From: Mesorhizobium sp. B2-1-8
GTDB lineage: Bacteria; Pseudomonadota; Alphaproteobacteria; Rhizobiales; Rhizobiaceae
Reading direction: 5' to 3'
Assembly (NCBI RefSeq): GCF_006442545.2
Contig: NZ_CP083952.1
Location: 434,001-498,000, forward strand
Length of the DNA stretch: 64,000 nucleotides
The notes under the pieces were generated by a model. That model saw nothing but the letters and a program-made list of their open reading frames with translations, did not search any database and was not told the DNA's origin. The position numbers and the translations under genes are program-made. The first letter of the stretch is position 1. Each line of letters opens with the position of its first letter. Below, one piece after another: positions 48,950 through 58,976 of this stretch.

Positions 48950-50221
48950 CTATTTCTTCACCAGCCCGTTGGCATAGGCCTCGAGCTCGTTGAGGCTGCC
49001 CTTGACGTCGGTGCGTGTGCCGGCAATCAGTTCCTCGAGGATGATGCCCCAGCGATCGCCGAGGTCCGGCCAGCGCGGATCCTGCCAGAAGTTCACCGCC
49101 GTGACCTTGCCGGTATCGGCAAGCGCCTGGCCGAGATCGGCGCCGTAGATGTCGGCGAATTCCTTGCTGGACAGGATGCTGGTGCGGTTCAACTCGCCGA
49201 ACTGATGGGCGTCGAGCCGGCGCTTCTCGTTTTCCTTCGAGGTTGCCCAGGCGATGAACAGGCCGGCGCACTTCTTCGAGGCGTCGTCGGCATTGGCTTT
49301 CGCGGCGATGGCGAGGCCATGGCCGTAACCGCCGCCCGTCAGCGGCGAGGGCGGCGGCAGGAAGCCGATCTTGCCGACCACTTGCGAGGTCTTCGGGTCG
49401 ACCGCCATGCCCGAAAGCGGCGTCGATTCGACCAGGATCGCGACCTGGCCCGACAGGAATGCGCCGGTCGATTCATCCCAGCTGCCGGTCTGGGTCCCCG
49501 GTGCCGAATCCTTGAACAGCTTCAGATAGGTCTCGGTTGCCTTGACGGCGGCGTCCGAGTTGAAGGCCGGCTTGTCGCCGTCGAACCACTTGCCGCCATA
49601 GGCCTTGAAGAACGGCATCCAGCGCCAGACATTGGCGCCCGAGCCGCGCGCGCCGCGCAGCGCGATGCCGTACATGCCCTTGTCGGCGTTGGTCAGCTTC
49701 GGCACGTCGGCGATCAGCTCGTCAAGCGTCTTGGGCGGCTGGATGCCGGCGCCCTCCAGCACGTCCTTGCGGTAGACCATCAGGTCGCCGCCGCCGGTCA
49801 GCGGCGCGAACCAGACCTTGCCGTCATAGGTGGCGACCTTCTGGCGGCCCGGATCGAAGTCGGCATAGTCATAGTCAGCCGGATAATAATCGGTCAGCGG
49901 CACGATCCACTTCGACGAGGCGAAAAGCGCGACATTCGCTTCATCGACATAGTAGACGTTGTAGTTGCCGACGGTGGACGCGTCGGCGCGCGACTTGGCG
50001 CGGCGGTCGTTCTCGTTCAGATAATCGATCTTGAAGCTCGCGCCGGAGAGCTTCTCGAACTCGGCCTTGGAGTCTTCCAGAAGCGTCAGGCCGTCGCGTG
50101 GCTGCGCCAGCACCTTGACCGGTGCCGAGCAGACCGGCGCCTGCGCCAGGGCTAGGGTTGAAACGGTAGCGGAAAGCACGAAAGCTGCGCCAAGGCTGGC
50201 AGCGAGCCGAACTGGTTTCAT
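48950..50221 (-). CDS. Sugar/polyol ABC transporter substrate-binding protein
   Basis: This 423-residue protein has a signal peptide (residues 1-27, ending ALA) and a family 1 solute-binding fold: FAPLTGGGDLMVYRKDVLEGAG, GIALRGARGSGANVW and GHGLAIAAKANA. The start ATG follows GGAGGAGAAAAAATC. It captures the substrate, probably a pentitol given the dehydrogenase in the operon. Confidence 0.93.
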   Translation of the reverse strand: MKPVRLAASLGAAFVLSATVSTLALAQAPVCSAPVKVLAQPRDGLTLLEDSKAEFEKLSGASFKIDYLNENDRRAKSRADASTVGNYNVYYVDEANVALFASSKWIVPLTDYYPADYDYADFDPGRQKVATYDGKVWFAPLTGGGDLMVYRKDVLEGAGIQPPKTLDELIADVPKLTNADKGMYGIALRGARGSGANVWRWMPFFKAYGGKWFDGDKPAFNSDAAVKATETYLKLFKDSAPGTQTGSWDESTGAFLSGQVAILVESTPLSGMAVDPKTSQVVGKIGFLPPPSPLTGGGYGHGLAIAAKANADDASKKCAGLFIAWATSKENEKRRLDAHQFGELNRTSILSSKEFADIYGADLGQALADTGKVTAVNFWQDPRWPDLGDRWGIILEELIAGTRTDVKGSLNELEAYANGLVKK

Positions 50222-50462
50222 GATTTTTTCTCCTCCAGGAATACGTCGCAGGCAGCGCAGGTCCTCGGGTTGCGCGATCCTCACCATCGCCCGAACGACA
50301 TGCCACCCGTCGCCAAAATGCGCAGTTGCGTGGGGCGACGCTAGAAGCCCCGTTGCAGCAGACCTGTACTTTTATGCATTGTGCAGCGCAGAAACCGGCA
50401 TACCCGTACGGAGCACGTCACACGAGTATCGATCGGGTCCAAAACGGTGATTCAGGAAGCGC

Positions 50463-51380
50463 TTATGCGCGCATCGCCAGACGCTGCCGCGACAGCTTGC
50501 GATAGGATGACGGCGTCATCTTGTGCTTGCGCAGGAAGGCGCGGTTGAAGTTGGAGATGTTCATGTAGCCGACCTGGAAACAGATGTCGGTGATCGGGAT
50601 ATCGGTGTCGGCCAGGAGCTTGCACGCCTGCCAGAGCCTGAGCTTGGCAAGATGGTCGCTGAAGGAATTGCCGGTGTTCTTCTGGAAGAACCGCGAGAAG
50701 GTGCTTTCGCTCATGCCGGCCAGCTCGGCCACGTCAGGCAGCTTCAGGTCTTCGGCGAAATGCTGGAACAGATAGGTCAGCGTACGCTGGATGATGTCGA
50801 GCGAAGCGGCGTCGAGAACCGGCTGGAAGTCCGGCGATGACAGAAGCTCATACTCGTCGGTCCGGGCCAGCAGATCCACCAGTTCGAGGAACAGGCAGAA
50901 CCGGGCCAACCCTTGCACCGTGCCCATCCGCTCCATGAGCGCGGCACCGTCGAGAGCCGCCCGGCCATGGAAGACGATGCCGCGCAGCGACCGCTCCAGG
51001 AACGGCTCCAGTTCGCGCAGTTCCGGCAGCAGCCCCGCCGACCCACGCAGCCGCTCGGGATCGAATTGCAGCACGATGTCGCGGCCCTCGATCAACTCGC
51101 CCGGCTGCACCGCAGTAACCCAGTCATGCGGCAGGCCGCCGCCGACGATGGTGAGGTAGCCCGGGCCGAACTCGCCGATATGGTCGCCGACCAGAACCAC
51201 GCCGGAGGATTTCCGCAGCAGGTGGATCTCGTATTCCGGGTGAAAATTCCAGACATTGCGCTCCCAGGGATAGTCGTCCAGCCGCCACAGGAAACTGTCG
51301 CTCGCCTCGGTGACGATATGCTCGAAGGAAGGCGCCGTGCGCGGGATCGCGGCCGTGTTCTTTCTGCGTCTGAACGCCAT
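50463..51380 (-). CDS. AraC-family transcriptional regulator
   Basis: This 305-residue protein has a cupin-like sensor domain (WNFHPEYEIHLLRKSSG) and a C-terminal double HTH (ELAGMSESTFSRFFQKN, then DICFQVGYMNISNFNRAF). It sits upstream of, and in line with, the polyol operon, with a 241-bp gap that would hold the operon promoter. I choose the ATG at 51380, right after GGGAGGCAGG. Confidence 0.92.
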   Translation of the reverse strand: MAFRRRKNTAAIPRTAPSFEHIVTEASDSFLWRLDDYPWERNVWNFHPEYEIHLLRKSSGVVLVGDHIGEFGPGYLTIVGGGLPHDWVTAVQPGELIEGRDIVLQFDPERLRGSAGLLPELRELEPFLERSLRGIVFHGRAALDGAALMERMGTVQGLARFCLFLELVDLLARTDEYELLSSPDFQPVLDAASLDIIQRTLTYLFQHFAEDLKLPDVAELAGMSESTFSRFFQKNTGNSFSDHLAKLRLWQACKLLADTDIPITDICFQVGYMNISNFNRAFLRKHKMTPSSYRKLSRQRLAMRA

Positions 51381-51614
51381 CCTGCCTCCCACATCTGCCG
51401 GTTTGCCGATGTCTGATCCGTAGCAGTCCCCGGCCGGCAAGGGAACGAGGCGGTGCTTCCCGCTCAATGCGCTGGCTCAATCTGTTCCCGCGCCTCCTCC
51501 CTTGCCTTCATGTCGCATTTCGTTCAATAGACGGCGCAAACGGCGCCATTTTGTGCCATTGCTGTGCGGCTTCCGGGCGTGGCCCGACGCGCCGTGTTCT
51601 GAAAGAGCAGGACA

Positions 51615-53018
51615 ATGTCTGCGATCGAAGCCGGCGCTCGCGCGCCGGAAAATCTTTGGCGTCGGGAAATCAGGGCGACATTGGCGCTGGCCTGGCCGAT
51701 GGTGCTGACCAATCTCGGCCAGACGGCGATGACCGCCACCGACGTCATGATGATGGGACGCCTCGGCGCGGACACGCTGGCCAGCGGGGCGCTTGGCGCC
51801 AATCTTTATTTCATGCCGCTGATCTTCGGCCTCGGCCTGATGCTGGCGACCTCGCCGATGATCGCCACCGAGCTAGGCCGCCGCCGCCATTCCGTGCGCG
51901 ATCTGCGCCGCACCGTGCGCCAGGGCCTGTGGCTGGCGATCCTGATCGCGATCCCGATCTGGCTCGTGCTTTGGCACGGCGAGGCCATTCTGCTGGCCAT
52001 GGGCCAGGAGCCCGCGTTGGCGCGTCAGGCCGGCATCTACCTGCGCTGGCTGGAATGGGCGGTGCTGCCCTTCTATGGCTATATTGTGCTGCGTTCGTTC
52101 ATCTCGGCGCTGGAGCGGCCGGGCTGGGCGCTGATCATCGTTTTCGTCGCCGTCGCCTGCAACGCCTTCTTCAACTGGCTGTTCATGTTCGGCAATCTCG
52201 GTGTTCCGGCGATGGGCATCGCAGGCTCGGGCCTCGCCACCTCGCTGTCCAGCACGCTGATGTTCGTCGGCATGGCCATCGTGGTGATGCTGGAGAAGAA
52301 ATTCCGGCGTTACCATCTGTTCGGCCGCTTCTGGCGTTCCGACTGGCCGCGCTTCAAGGGACTGCTGCGGCTTGGCCTCCCGATCGCCGGCATCCTTGCC
52401 TTCGAGGTGACGATCTTCAACGCCGCTGCCCTGCTGATGGGCCTGATAGACGCCGATTCTCTGGCCGCGCACGCCATCGCCATCCAGATCGCCTCGATCT
52501 CCTTCATGGTCCCGCTCGGCCTCAATCAGGCGGTGACGGTGCGTGTCGGGTTGGCGCATGGCGCGGGCAATCCCGAGGGCGTGTCGCGTGCCGGCTGGAC
52601 CGCCTTTGTCCTCGGCGTCTCGTTCATGGCGCTGATGGGACTGGTGATGGTGCTGTGGCCGCATCTCCTGATCAGCGCCTTCATCGATCTGGGCAATCCC
52701 GCAAATGCCAGGGTGATCGCGCTTGCCGTGTCGTTCCTGGTGTTTGCCGCCCTGTTCCAGGTCTTCGACGGCGCGCAGGCGGTTGCCTCCGGCATGCTGC
52801 GCGGCCTGCACGACACCAAGGTGCCGATGATCTATGCCGCCATCGGCTACTGGGGCGTCGGCCTGCCGCTCGGCGTGCTGCTCGCCTTCCATTTCGGCTT
52901 CCATGGCGTCGGCATCTGGATCGGCCTGTCCAGCGGGCTGGCCGTGGTGGCGGCCCTGCTTCTGGCCCGCTGGCTGCGGCGGGATCGGATCGCGCCGTCG
53001 CTGGCCTTCGGGCATTGA
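51615..53018 (+). CDS. MATE-family multidrug/cation antiporter
   Basis: This 467-residue protein has 12 helices in two repeated halves. The first begins LALAWPMVLTNLGQTAMTATDVMMMGRLG, split here for length at residues about 22-50, the second near LLRLGLPIAGILAFEVTIFN. It exports drugs or metabolites with sodium or protons. It is divergent from the AraC gene and converges with the amino-acid permease operon, whose terminator overlaps its stop. Confidence 0.93.
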   Translation: MSAIEAGARAPENLWRREIRATLALAWPMVLTNLGQTAMTATDVMMMGRLGADTLASGALGANLYFMPLIFGLGLMLATSPMIATELGRRRHSVRDLRRTVRQGLWLAILIAIPIWLVLWHGEAILLAMGQEPALARQAGIYLRWLEWAVLPFYGYIVLRSFISALERPGWALIIVFVAVACNAFFNWLFMFGNLGVPAMGIAGSGLATSLSSTLMFVGMAIVVMLEKKFRRYHLFGRFWRSDWPRFKGLLRLGLPIAGILAFEVTIFNAAALLMGLIDADSLAAHAIAIQIASISFMVPLGLNQAVTVRVGLAHGAGNPEGVSRAGWTAFVLGVSFMALMGLVMVLWPHLLISAFIDLGNPANARVIALAVSFLVFAALFQVFDGAQAVASGMLRGLHDTKVPMIYAAIGYWGVGLPLGVLLAFHFGFHGVGIWIGLSSGLAVVAALLLARWLRRDRIAPSLAFGH

Positions 53019-53049
53019 AAAACACGGCCGCCGGTAGCCTGGTGGCCGT
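53018..53049 (-). terminator. Rho-independent terminator of the amino-acid ABC operon
   Basis: Read on the minus strand, ACGGCCACC pairs with GGCGGCCGT (one mismatch) across an 8-nt loop and is followed by GTTTTT (53018-53022), next to the MATE stop codon. It ends the minus-strand permease transcript 13 bp after its stop. Confidence 0.75.
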
Positions 53050-53061
53050 CCTTGTTGGCTG

Positions 53062-53709
53062 TCAGTGGCCCGGCACCCGCTTCTCCAGCCGCCGCGCATA
53101 CTGCGTCAGCGGAAAGCACATGACGAAGAAGATCAGCGCCACCAGCCCATAGACCTTGAACGGTTCGAAGGTCGCGTTGTTGATGGCATTCGAAGTCCGC
53201 ACCAGCTCCTCGAAGCCGATGATCGAGGTCAGCGCCGTCGATTTGATCAGCTGCACCAGGAAGCCGACGGTCGGGGCGCGCGTAATCGCGAACGCCTGCG
53301 GCAGGATGATCAGCCGCAGCTCCTGCAGATAGTGCAGGCCGAGGCTGGCGCCGGCATCCCACTGGCCGAGCGGCAGCGCGTCAACGCCGCTGCGCCAGAT
53401 CTCGGCGAGATAGGCGCTGGCGAAGAAGGTCAGGCCGAGCACCGCCGCCGTCCAGGGCTCGATGCGCAGGCCAAGCATCGGCAGGCCGAAGAACATCAGG
53501 AAGAGCTGCATCAGGAGCGGCGTCCCCTGGAACAGGGCGATGTAGCCGGAGGCAAGGCGCCGGCTCCATTTATTCTTGGCGATCCTGAAGAACAGCACCG
53601 CCATCCCGACCAGGGCGCCGCCGACGAAGGCGGCCAGCGACAAAAGCACCGTCCAGCGGGCGGCAAGCAGAAGGTTGCGCACGATGTCCCAGAGCGTGAA
53701 CTCGATCAT
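53062..53709 (-). CDS. Polar amino-acid-type ABC transporter permease (second)
   Basis: This 215-residue His/Glu/Gln/Arg-type permease has about five helices. It carries the GTPLLMQLFLMFFGLP motif and ends with the EAA-like IWRSGVDALPLGQWDAGASLG. It overlaps the first permease by 4 bp. No ATPase gene follows it. Confidence 0.93.
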   Translation of the reverse strand: MIEFTLWDIVRNLLLAARWTVLLSLAAFVGGALVGMAVLFFRIAKNKWSRRLASGYIALFQGTPLLMQLFLMFFGLPMLGLRIEPWTAAVLGLTFFASAYLAEIWRSGVDALPLGQWDAGASLGLHYLQELRLIILPQAFAITRAPTVGFLVQLIKSTALTSIIGFEELVRTSNAINNATFEPFKVYGLVALIFFVMCFPLTQYARRLEKRVPGH

Positions 53710-54362
53710 GACACGCCAGCCCCGAGCGCGCGGCACCCTCCTGTGACCAGCAGCCGCCGCAAGGCCATCGACATCAAGAGATAGACCAGTGTCACGACGA
53801 AATAGGTCTCGAACGAGCGAAAGGTGCGCGCCTGCAGCATGTCGGCCTCGTAGGTCAGTTCGCGCACCGCGATCTGCGACACCACGGCGGATTCCAGCAT
53901 CATGATGACGATCTGGCTGGTCAGCGCGGGATAGATGATCTTGAGCGCCTGCGGCAGCACGATCTTGATGAACACTTGGCGTGGCCGCAGTCCAAGGGCC
54001 AGGGCCGCCTCCGTCTGCCCGTTCGGCACCGCGTCGAGCCCGGCGCCGACGATCTCGATGGTGTAGGCTGCCATGTTGAGCGTCATCGCCAGCATGGCGG
54101 CCAGGATCGGGTCGAGCCTGATGCCGAGGCTCGGCAGGCCGAAGAAGATGAAGAACAGCTGCACCAGGAACGGCGTGTTGCGCATCACCTCCACATACCA
54201 GGCGATGGCCCGGCGCAGCAGCGCGGGGCCGTTTCGCCGCCCAGCGGCGCCGAGGATGCTGAGCAGCGTTCCCGCCAGCGTGGTGACGGCGATCAAAAGG
54301 ATCGTCGTCGCCGCGCCGTGCGCGATGTCGCCCACGGCACCTGGAAGCCAGCCGAAGGCCAC
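53706..54362 (-). CDS. Polar amino-acid-type ABC transporter permease (first)
   Basis: This 218-residue permease has the RNTPFLVQLFFIFFGLPSLG motif and an EAA loop VPNGQTEAALALGLRPRQVF. It pairs with the next permease, and the start follows the binding-protein stop by 6 bp. Confidence 0.93.
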   Translation of the reverse strand: MAFGWLPGAVGDIAHGAATTILLIAVTTLAGTLLSILGAAGRRNGPALLRRAIAWYVEVMRNTPFLVQLFFIFFGLPSLGIRLDPILAAMLAMTLNMAAYTIEIVGAGLDAVPNGQTEAALALGLRPRQVFIKIVLPQALKIIYPALTSQIVIMMLESAVVSQIAVRELTYEADMLQARTFRSFETYFVVTLVYLLMSMALRRLLVTGGCRALGAGVS

Positions 54363-54368
54363 GGCAAC

Positions 54369-55178
54369 TCAATCCTTGAGGTTGTCGGGGTTGAGCGGCG
54401 TCTTCAGCCAGGCCTTCGAGCTTTCGTCGAGCTTGCCGTCGGCCAACATCTTGGCGACGGCATCGTTGACCGCCTTCTTCAGGCCGTCCTCATTCTTGTT
54501 GAGGCCGATATGCGAAGGCGAGGTCAGAAGCTGGAACTTCTGCTCCGGCTTGAGCACATCCTGCTTGGCCAGCACCTGGGCGCCGACGTCGTTGCCGACG
54601 ACCATCAGCTGGGTCTGGCCGGAAATAAAGGCCTGGATCACCGAGTTGTAGTTGTCGAAGCGCTTGATGTCGGCCGACGCTGGTGCCGCCTCGGTCAGCG
54701 AGGTGTCTTCCAGAGTGCCGCGATTGACGGCGATCGACTTGCCGGCGAGGTCTTCCTTGCCTTTGACCGACATCGCTGCCGGACCGATCACCGCGATGTA
54801 GTAGGGCGCGTAGGCTGCGGCGAAGTCGATGACCTGCTCGCGCTCCTTGGAGTAACCGACGCTCATCAGGATGTCGACTCGGTGGTCGTTGAGGTAGGGG
54901 ATGCGGTTCTGGCCGGTGACGGCGATCGGATTGAGCTTCACCTTGAGCGTGTCGGCGATGTACTGCGCGACGTCCATGTCATAGCCCTTGAGGCTCATGT
55001 CGGCGCTGGCCGAGGAGAAGGGCGGGAAATCGGCGAAGACGCCGACATTGATGGTGCCGGCCTTGGTGATATCGGCCAGTGCGTCGGCCTTGGCAGCCTG
55101 CGTGGCGAGGCCGAGACCTGCCGCGCCCAGGACCAGGACGGCGGCGATGGATGATTTGAATGTCGAGCGGATTGTCAT
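54369..55178 (-). CDS. Amino-acid-type ABC transporter substrate-binding protein (family 3)
   Basis: This 269-residue protein has a signal peptide (residues about 1-33, ending AKA) and a family 3 fold: GTINVGVFADFPPFSSASAD, GYDMDVAQYIAD and GKSIAVNRGTLEDT. I choose the ATG at 55178 (8 nt after AAGGGG); the ATG at 55184 is only 1 nt from that site. The ligand may be a guanidino compound or arginine-like amine, because the next gene is a ureohydrolase; this is inference. Confidence 0.92.
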   Translation of the reverse strand: MTIRSTFKSSIAAVLVLGAAGLGLATQAAKADALADITKAGTINVGVFADFPPFSSASADMSLKGYDMDVAQYIADTLKVKLNPIAVTGQNRIPYLNDHRVDILMSVGYSKEREQVIDFAAAYAPYYIAVIGPAAMSVKGKEDLAGKSIAVNRGTLEDTSLTEAAPASADIKRFDNYNSVIQAFISGQTQLMVVGNDVGAQVLAKQDVLKPEQKFQLLTSPSHIGLNKNEDGLKKAVNDAVAKMLADGKLDESSKAWLKTPLNPDNLKD

Positions 55179-55261
55179 TGTCATTCCCCTTCTGGAAGCT
55201 TTTTGATTGTTTGGGTCGGCCGCCGGCTCCAGCGCGGCGGCCGCCTTTGCTTTTCTGAACG

Positions 55262-56323
55262 TCAGGCTCCCTTGCCGGTCACGGCCGGGCTGAACACCAT
55301 CAGGCTCAGAATCTCGAACAGCACCTGGGCGCCGGCATGCGCGGTGTTGGTGGTCGCGTCATATTGCGGCGCCACCTCGACGACGTCGCCGCCGACGATG
55401 TTGAGACCTTTTAGGCCGCGCAGCAATTCAAGCACCTCGCGCGTCGTCAGCCCGCCGACTTCCGGCGTGCCGGTGCCCGGCGCGAAGGCGGGGTCGACGC
55501 TGTCGATGTCGAAGGACACGTAGGTCGGGCCATCGCCGACTATTCTGCGCGCCTTCTCGATGATGGCGGGGACGCCGAGCCCGGTCACCTCCTCGGCATG
55601 GACCACGGTCATCCCGGATTCGTAGGTGAACTCCCACAGATACTCGGCCGCGCCGCGAATGCCGATCTGGATGGTGCGTGTCGGATCGAGCACGCCATCG
55701 AGCACCGCGTTGCGGAACGGGCCGCCGTGGTGGAATTTGGTCAGGTCGAACAGGCCGCTGGTGTCGCAATGGGCGTCGATGTGGATCAGCCCGACCGGCG
55801 CCTTCTTGCCGACCGCCTTCAGGATCGGGTGCGTGATCGAGTGGTCACCGCCGACCGACAACGGGATGACGCCGGCGTCGACGATCTGGTTGATGCGCCG
55901 CTCGATATCCTCATGGCTGGTCTCAAGCCGGTAACGGCTCTGGAACGGAACGTCGCCGATGTCGGCGACCCTGAGCTCATGCGTCGGCGCGCATTCCAGC
56001 ACATGGTTGTAGGGGCCGATGCGCTCGATGGCCCGCAATGCGCGCGGCCCGAAGCGCGAGCCCGGCCGGTTGGTGACGCCGAGATCCATCGGCACGCCAA
56101 TGATCGCCACCTGCAGGTCGCCGAAGTCCGGATTGTCCGCCGCGATTTCGCGGTAGGGCGCGGTGAGGAAGGTCGGGATGCCGGAATAGGGCGCCAGCCG
56201 CGTGCCGCTCTTGGAGAAGATCTTGTCGGCGACCTTGCGGAATTTCGGGTCGAACATCTCGCCGCCATGGCTCTCGCCATACTTGCGACGCAGCGCGTCG
56301 AGCTTACCGCGATCGTATCCCAT
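55262..56323 (-). CDS. speB: Agmatinase/arginase-family ureohydrolase
   Basis: This 353-residue enzyme has the Mn-binding motifs GGDHSIT, HIDAHCDTS and SFDIDSVDPAFAPGTGTPE. It should hydrolyse a guanidino compound (agmatine, guanidinobutyrate or similar) to an amine and urea. The N-terminus is about 50 residues longer than E. coli SpeB, a feature of guanidinobutyrase-like members. It starts after GAGGAGAAGC, is divergent from the LysR gene, and heads the ABC operon. Confidence 0.88.
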   Translation of the reverse strand: MGYDRGKLDALRRKYGESHGGEMFDPKFRKVADKIFSKSGTRLAPYSGIPTFLTAPYREIAADNPDFGDLQVAIIGVPMDLGVTNRPGSRFGPRALRAIERIGPYNHVLECAPTHELRVADIGDVPFQSRYRLETSHEDIERRINQIVDAGVIPLSVGGDHSITHPILKAVGKKAPVGLIHIDAHCDTSGLFDLTKFHHGGPFRNAVLDGVLDPTRTIQIGIRGAAEYLWEFTYESGMTVVHAEEVTGLGVPAIIEKARRIVGDGPTYVSFDIDSVDPAFAPGTGTPEVGGLTTREVLELLRGLKGLNIVGGDVVEVAPQYDATTNTAHAGAQVLFEILSLMVFSPAVTGKGA

Positions 56324-56499
56324 ATCCGCTTCTCCTCAGCCGATGCAGCGTTGCAATTGGTGACCTCGGGCGAGCCGACCGTCATCCGGCCGGGCTGCTG
56401 TCCCGCTGGCTGTCTGCAAATTCAGGTCTTCATGTTGTCTTGGGGCAAAGTCTCCGGCAGCCGCTTTGAAAAAGCAATTGATATTGTTAGGGTGGTTTC

Positions 56500-56516
56500 T
56501 GTGAGAAAATCTCACA
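56500..56516. promoter_or_regulatory. LysR-type box between the ureohydrolase and LysR genes
   Basis: TGTGAGA (56500-56506) is mirrored by TCTCACA (56510-56516) across AAA. The inner TGAGAAAATCTCA is a perfect T-N11-A LysR box. It lies 17 bp ahead of the LysR start, where autoregulation and activation of the divergent operon would be controlled. Confidence 0.7.
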
Positions 56517-56532
56517 ATGAAGCCGAGCATCC

Positions 56533-57504
56533 ATGGCCAAGCGCTTGCCACCTCTCAACCCGCTGCGCGCCTTCGAGGCCACGGCGCGCCATGCCTCGCT
56601 GACCAAGGCGGCGAGTGAGCTGAATGTCACGCATGGCGCCGTCAGCCACCAGATCAAGGCGCTGGAACAATCGCTTGGCGTCAAGCTGTTCGAGCGGGTC
56701 GGCCAGCGGGTCAAGCTGACCCCGCATGGCGCCGAACTTTTGCCGGCCGTATCGGTCGCGTTCGACGGCATCGCCGCCGCCACCCAACGGCTGACGCGGC
56801 CGGCAAGCAGCGGCGCGCTGTCGGTGTCCTGCGTGCCGGCGCTGCTGCTTTTGTGGATGACGCCGAGGCTCGGCAGCTTCACTGCGCAATATCCCGATAT
56901 CCAGCTGACGCTCATTCCCTCCAACGACCCAAGGGATATCCGGGCGCCGCACATCGATGTCTGCGTGCACTATGGCGATGGCAGCTGGGCCGATTGCTGG
57001 ATGCGCAAATGGTCGGGCCTGGAGCTGTTCCCGGTGGTCAGCCCGACGCTGATCAACAACCGGCCGATCCGCAATGTTCGCGACCTCGCCGACCATGTCC
57101 TGCTGCATGGTGACGATGGCCGCGAGTGGCACACCTGGCTGGCCGCCGCCGACGCGCTGGACCTCGAGCGCGGCCGGCGCCATCATCTCGGCGATGCGCG
57201 CATGACGGCGGAAGCCGCCGTCCATGGCCATGGCGTGGCGCTGGGCGATTCCGTGACGGCAAGCGCGCTGCTCGCCAGGGGCATGCTGGTCGCGCCGTTC
57301 AGCCTGTCGGTGCCGGCGGTCGATGATTTCTATGTCGTTTGCCGCAACGAAATGCGGGCGACGCCGATCGTGCAGGTGTTTATCGACTGGCTGTTCGCCG
57401 AGAAGGCCGGGGATGACAGCCGCGCCGACGCTCCTGTGGCGGGCCGCCTCGTCATCCGCCGCAAACGTCCCGCGCTCAAGGTGATGGGCGGCAAACCCTC
57501 GTAG
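56533..57504 (+). CDS. LysR-family regulator (GcvA-like) of the ureohydrolase operon
   Basis: This 323-residue protein has an N-terminal HTH (ATARHASLTKAASELNVTHG, then AVSHQIKALEQSLG) and a GcvA-type effector domain with a C-terminal basic tail. It is divergent from the ureohydrolase gene with the T-N11-A box between them, so it most likely regulates that operon. Confidence 0.92.
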   Translation: MAKRLPPLNPLRAFEATARHASLTKAASELNVTHGAVSHQIKALEQSLGVKLFERVGQRVKLTPHGAELLPAVSVAFDGIAAATQRLTRPASSGALSVSCVPALLLLWMTPRLGSFTAQYPDIQLTLIPSNDPRDIRAPHIDVCVHYGDGSWADCWMRKWSGLELFPVVSPTLINNRPIRNVRDLADHVLLHGDDGREWHTWLAAADALDLERGRRHHLGDARMTAEAAVHGHGVALGDSVTASALLARGMLVAPFSLSVPAVDDFYVVCRNEMRATPIVQVFIDWLFAEKAGDDSRADAPVAGRLVIRRKRPALKVMGGKPS

Positions 57505-57623
57505 CCGCACGCAGGACTTTCTTTTTGTCGGGCCAGCCTGAAAGCAAGCAGCGTTTTGGTCAATTCGATGCTATGAGGCCTGTCGCTATTGTGGTGGCAG
57601 GGCAGCGAAGGCGGTAACGAGAC

Positions 57624-58928
57624 ATGGCCAAGACCGATATTGCGCGGCGCGTCTACAACCACACCTGGAAGCTCGACCCGATCGTGCGCAGCCTGCTCGA
57701 TACCGACTTCTACAAGCTTTTGATGCTGCAGATGATCTGGGGCATGTACCCCAAGGTCGATGCCACTTTTTCCCTGATCAACCGCACCATTTCGGTGCGG
57801 CTCGCCGACGAGATCGACGAAGGTGAGTTGCGCGAACAGCTCGACCATGCCCGCACGCTGCGCTTCTCCAAGAAGGAGATGATCTGGCTGGGTGGTAACA
57901 ATTTCTATGGCCGCAAGCAGATCTTCGAGCCGGAATTCCTCGCCTGGCTGGAAGGTTTTCGGCTGCCGGAATACGAGCTGTCGAAGCGCGACGGTCAGTA
58001 TGAGCTCTCCTTCTCCGGCCCGTGGATGTACACCACGCTGTGGGAGATCCCCGCGCTCGCCATCATCAACGAACTCCGATCCCGTGCGGCGATGCGGGCT
58101 TACGGGCCGTTCGCGCTCGATGTGCTCTACGCCCGCGCCAAGGCCAAGATGTGGGCCAAGACCGAACGCCTGAAGGCGCTGCCCGGCATTCGCATTTCCG
58201 ATTTCGGCACCCGCCGGCGCCATTCCTTCCTGTGGCAGCGCTGGTGCGTGGAGGCACTCAAGGAAGGCGTAGGCGAGGCGTTCACCGGCACCTCCAATGT
58301 GCTGCTGGCCATGGACAATGACCTCGAAGCGCTCGGCACCAACGCGCATGAATTGCCGATGGTGTTCGCGGCACTGGCCAATTCGGAAAAAGAGCTGAAG
58401 CAGTCACCCTACAAGGTGCTGCAGGACTGGCAGCGCTACTATGGCGGCAATCTGCTGATCGTGCTGCCCGACGCCTTCGGCACCGCTTCGTTCCTGCGCG
58501 ACGCGCCGGACTGGGTCGCCGACTGGACCGGCTTCCGTCCCGACAGCGCGCCGCCCATCGAGGGCGGCGAAAAAATCCTGTCGTGGTGGCGCGAAAAGGG
58601 CAAGGACCCCAGGCAGAAGCTGCTGATCTTCTCCGACGGGCTCGAGGTCGAAACCATCGAGGAGACCTACCGCCACTTCAAGGGCAAGGTGCGCATGTCC
58701 TTCGGCTGGGGCACCAACCTGACCAATGATTTCGAAGGCTGCGCGCCGACCGAGACCAACAGCCTCGACGCCATATCGCTCGTCTGCAAGGTCACCGAGG
58801 CCAATGGAAGGCCGGCGGTCAAGCTGTCCGACAACCCGGCCAAGGCGACCGGCGATCTCAAGGAGATCGAGCGGTATTTGAGGATTTTCGGGCAGAAGGA
58901 TCGCGTGGAGCAACTGGTCAAGGTTTGA
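57624..58928 (+). CDS. pncB: Nicotinate phosphoribosyltransferase
   Basis: This 434-residue enzyme makes nicotinate mononucleotide for NAD salvage, coupled to ATP hydrolysis. The visible motifs are [27 protein letters not shown] (with the phosphorylated His in RRRHS), GTSNVLLA and [11 protein letters not shown]. It is slightly longer than E. coli PncB. It is transcribed alone, followed by a palindromic element. Confidence 0.96.
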   Translation: MAKTDIARRVYNHTWKLDPIVRSLLDTDFYKLLMLQMIWGMYPKVDATFSLINRTISVRLADEIDEGELREQLDHARTLRFSKKEMIWLGGNNFYGRKQIFEPEFLAWLEGFRLPEYELSKRDGQYELSFSGPWMYTTLWEIPALAIINELRSRAAMRAYGPFALDVLYARAKAKMWAKTERLKALPGIRISDFGTRRRHSFLWQRWCVEALKEGVGEAFTGTSNVLLAMDNDLEALGTNAHELPMVFAALANSEKELKQSPYKVLQDWQRYYGGNLLIVLPDAFGTASFLRDAPDWVADWTGFRPDSAPPIEGGEKILSWWREKGKDPRQKLLIFSDGLEVETIEETYRHFKGKVRMSFGWGTNLTNDFEGCAPTETNSLDAISLVCKVTEANGRPAVKLSDNPAKATGDLKEIERYLRIFGQKDRVEQLVKV

Positions 58929-58976
58929 GGTTGAGGGCGCGCGGGATGGAAAACCTGGATAGGTCGAGTTCCGTCG

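Noticed and set aside
53062..54372. A 436-residue frame suggesting fused amino-acid permeases
   Set aside because: The N-terminal half is the wrong frame of the first permease; the real second permease starts at 53709 with a 4-bp overlap.
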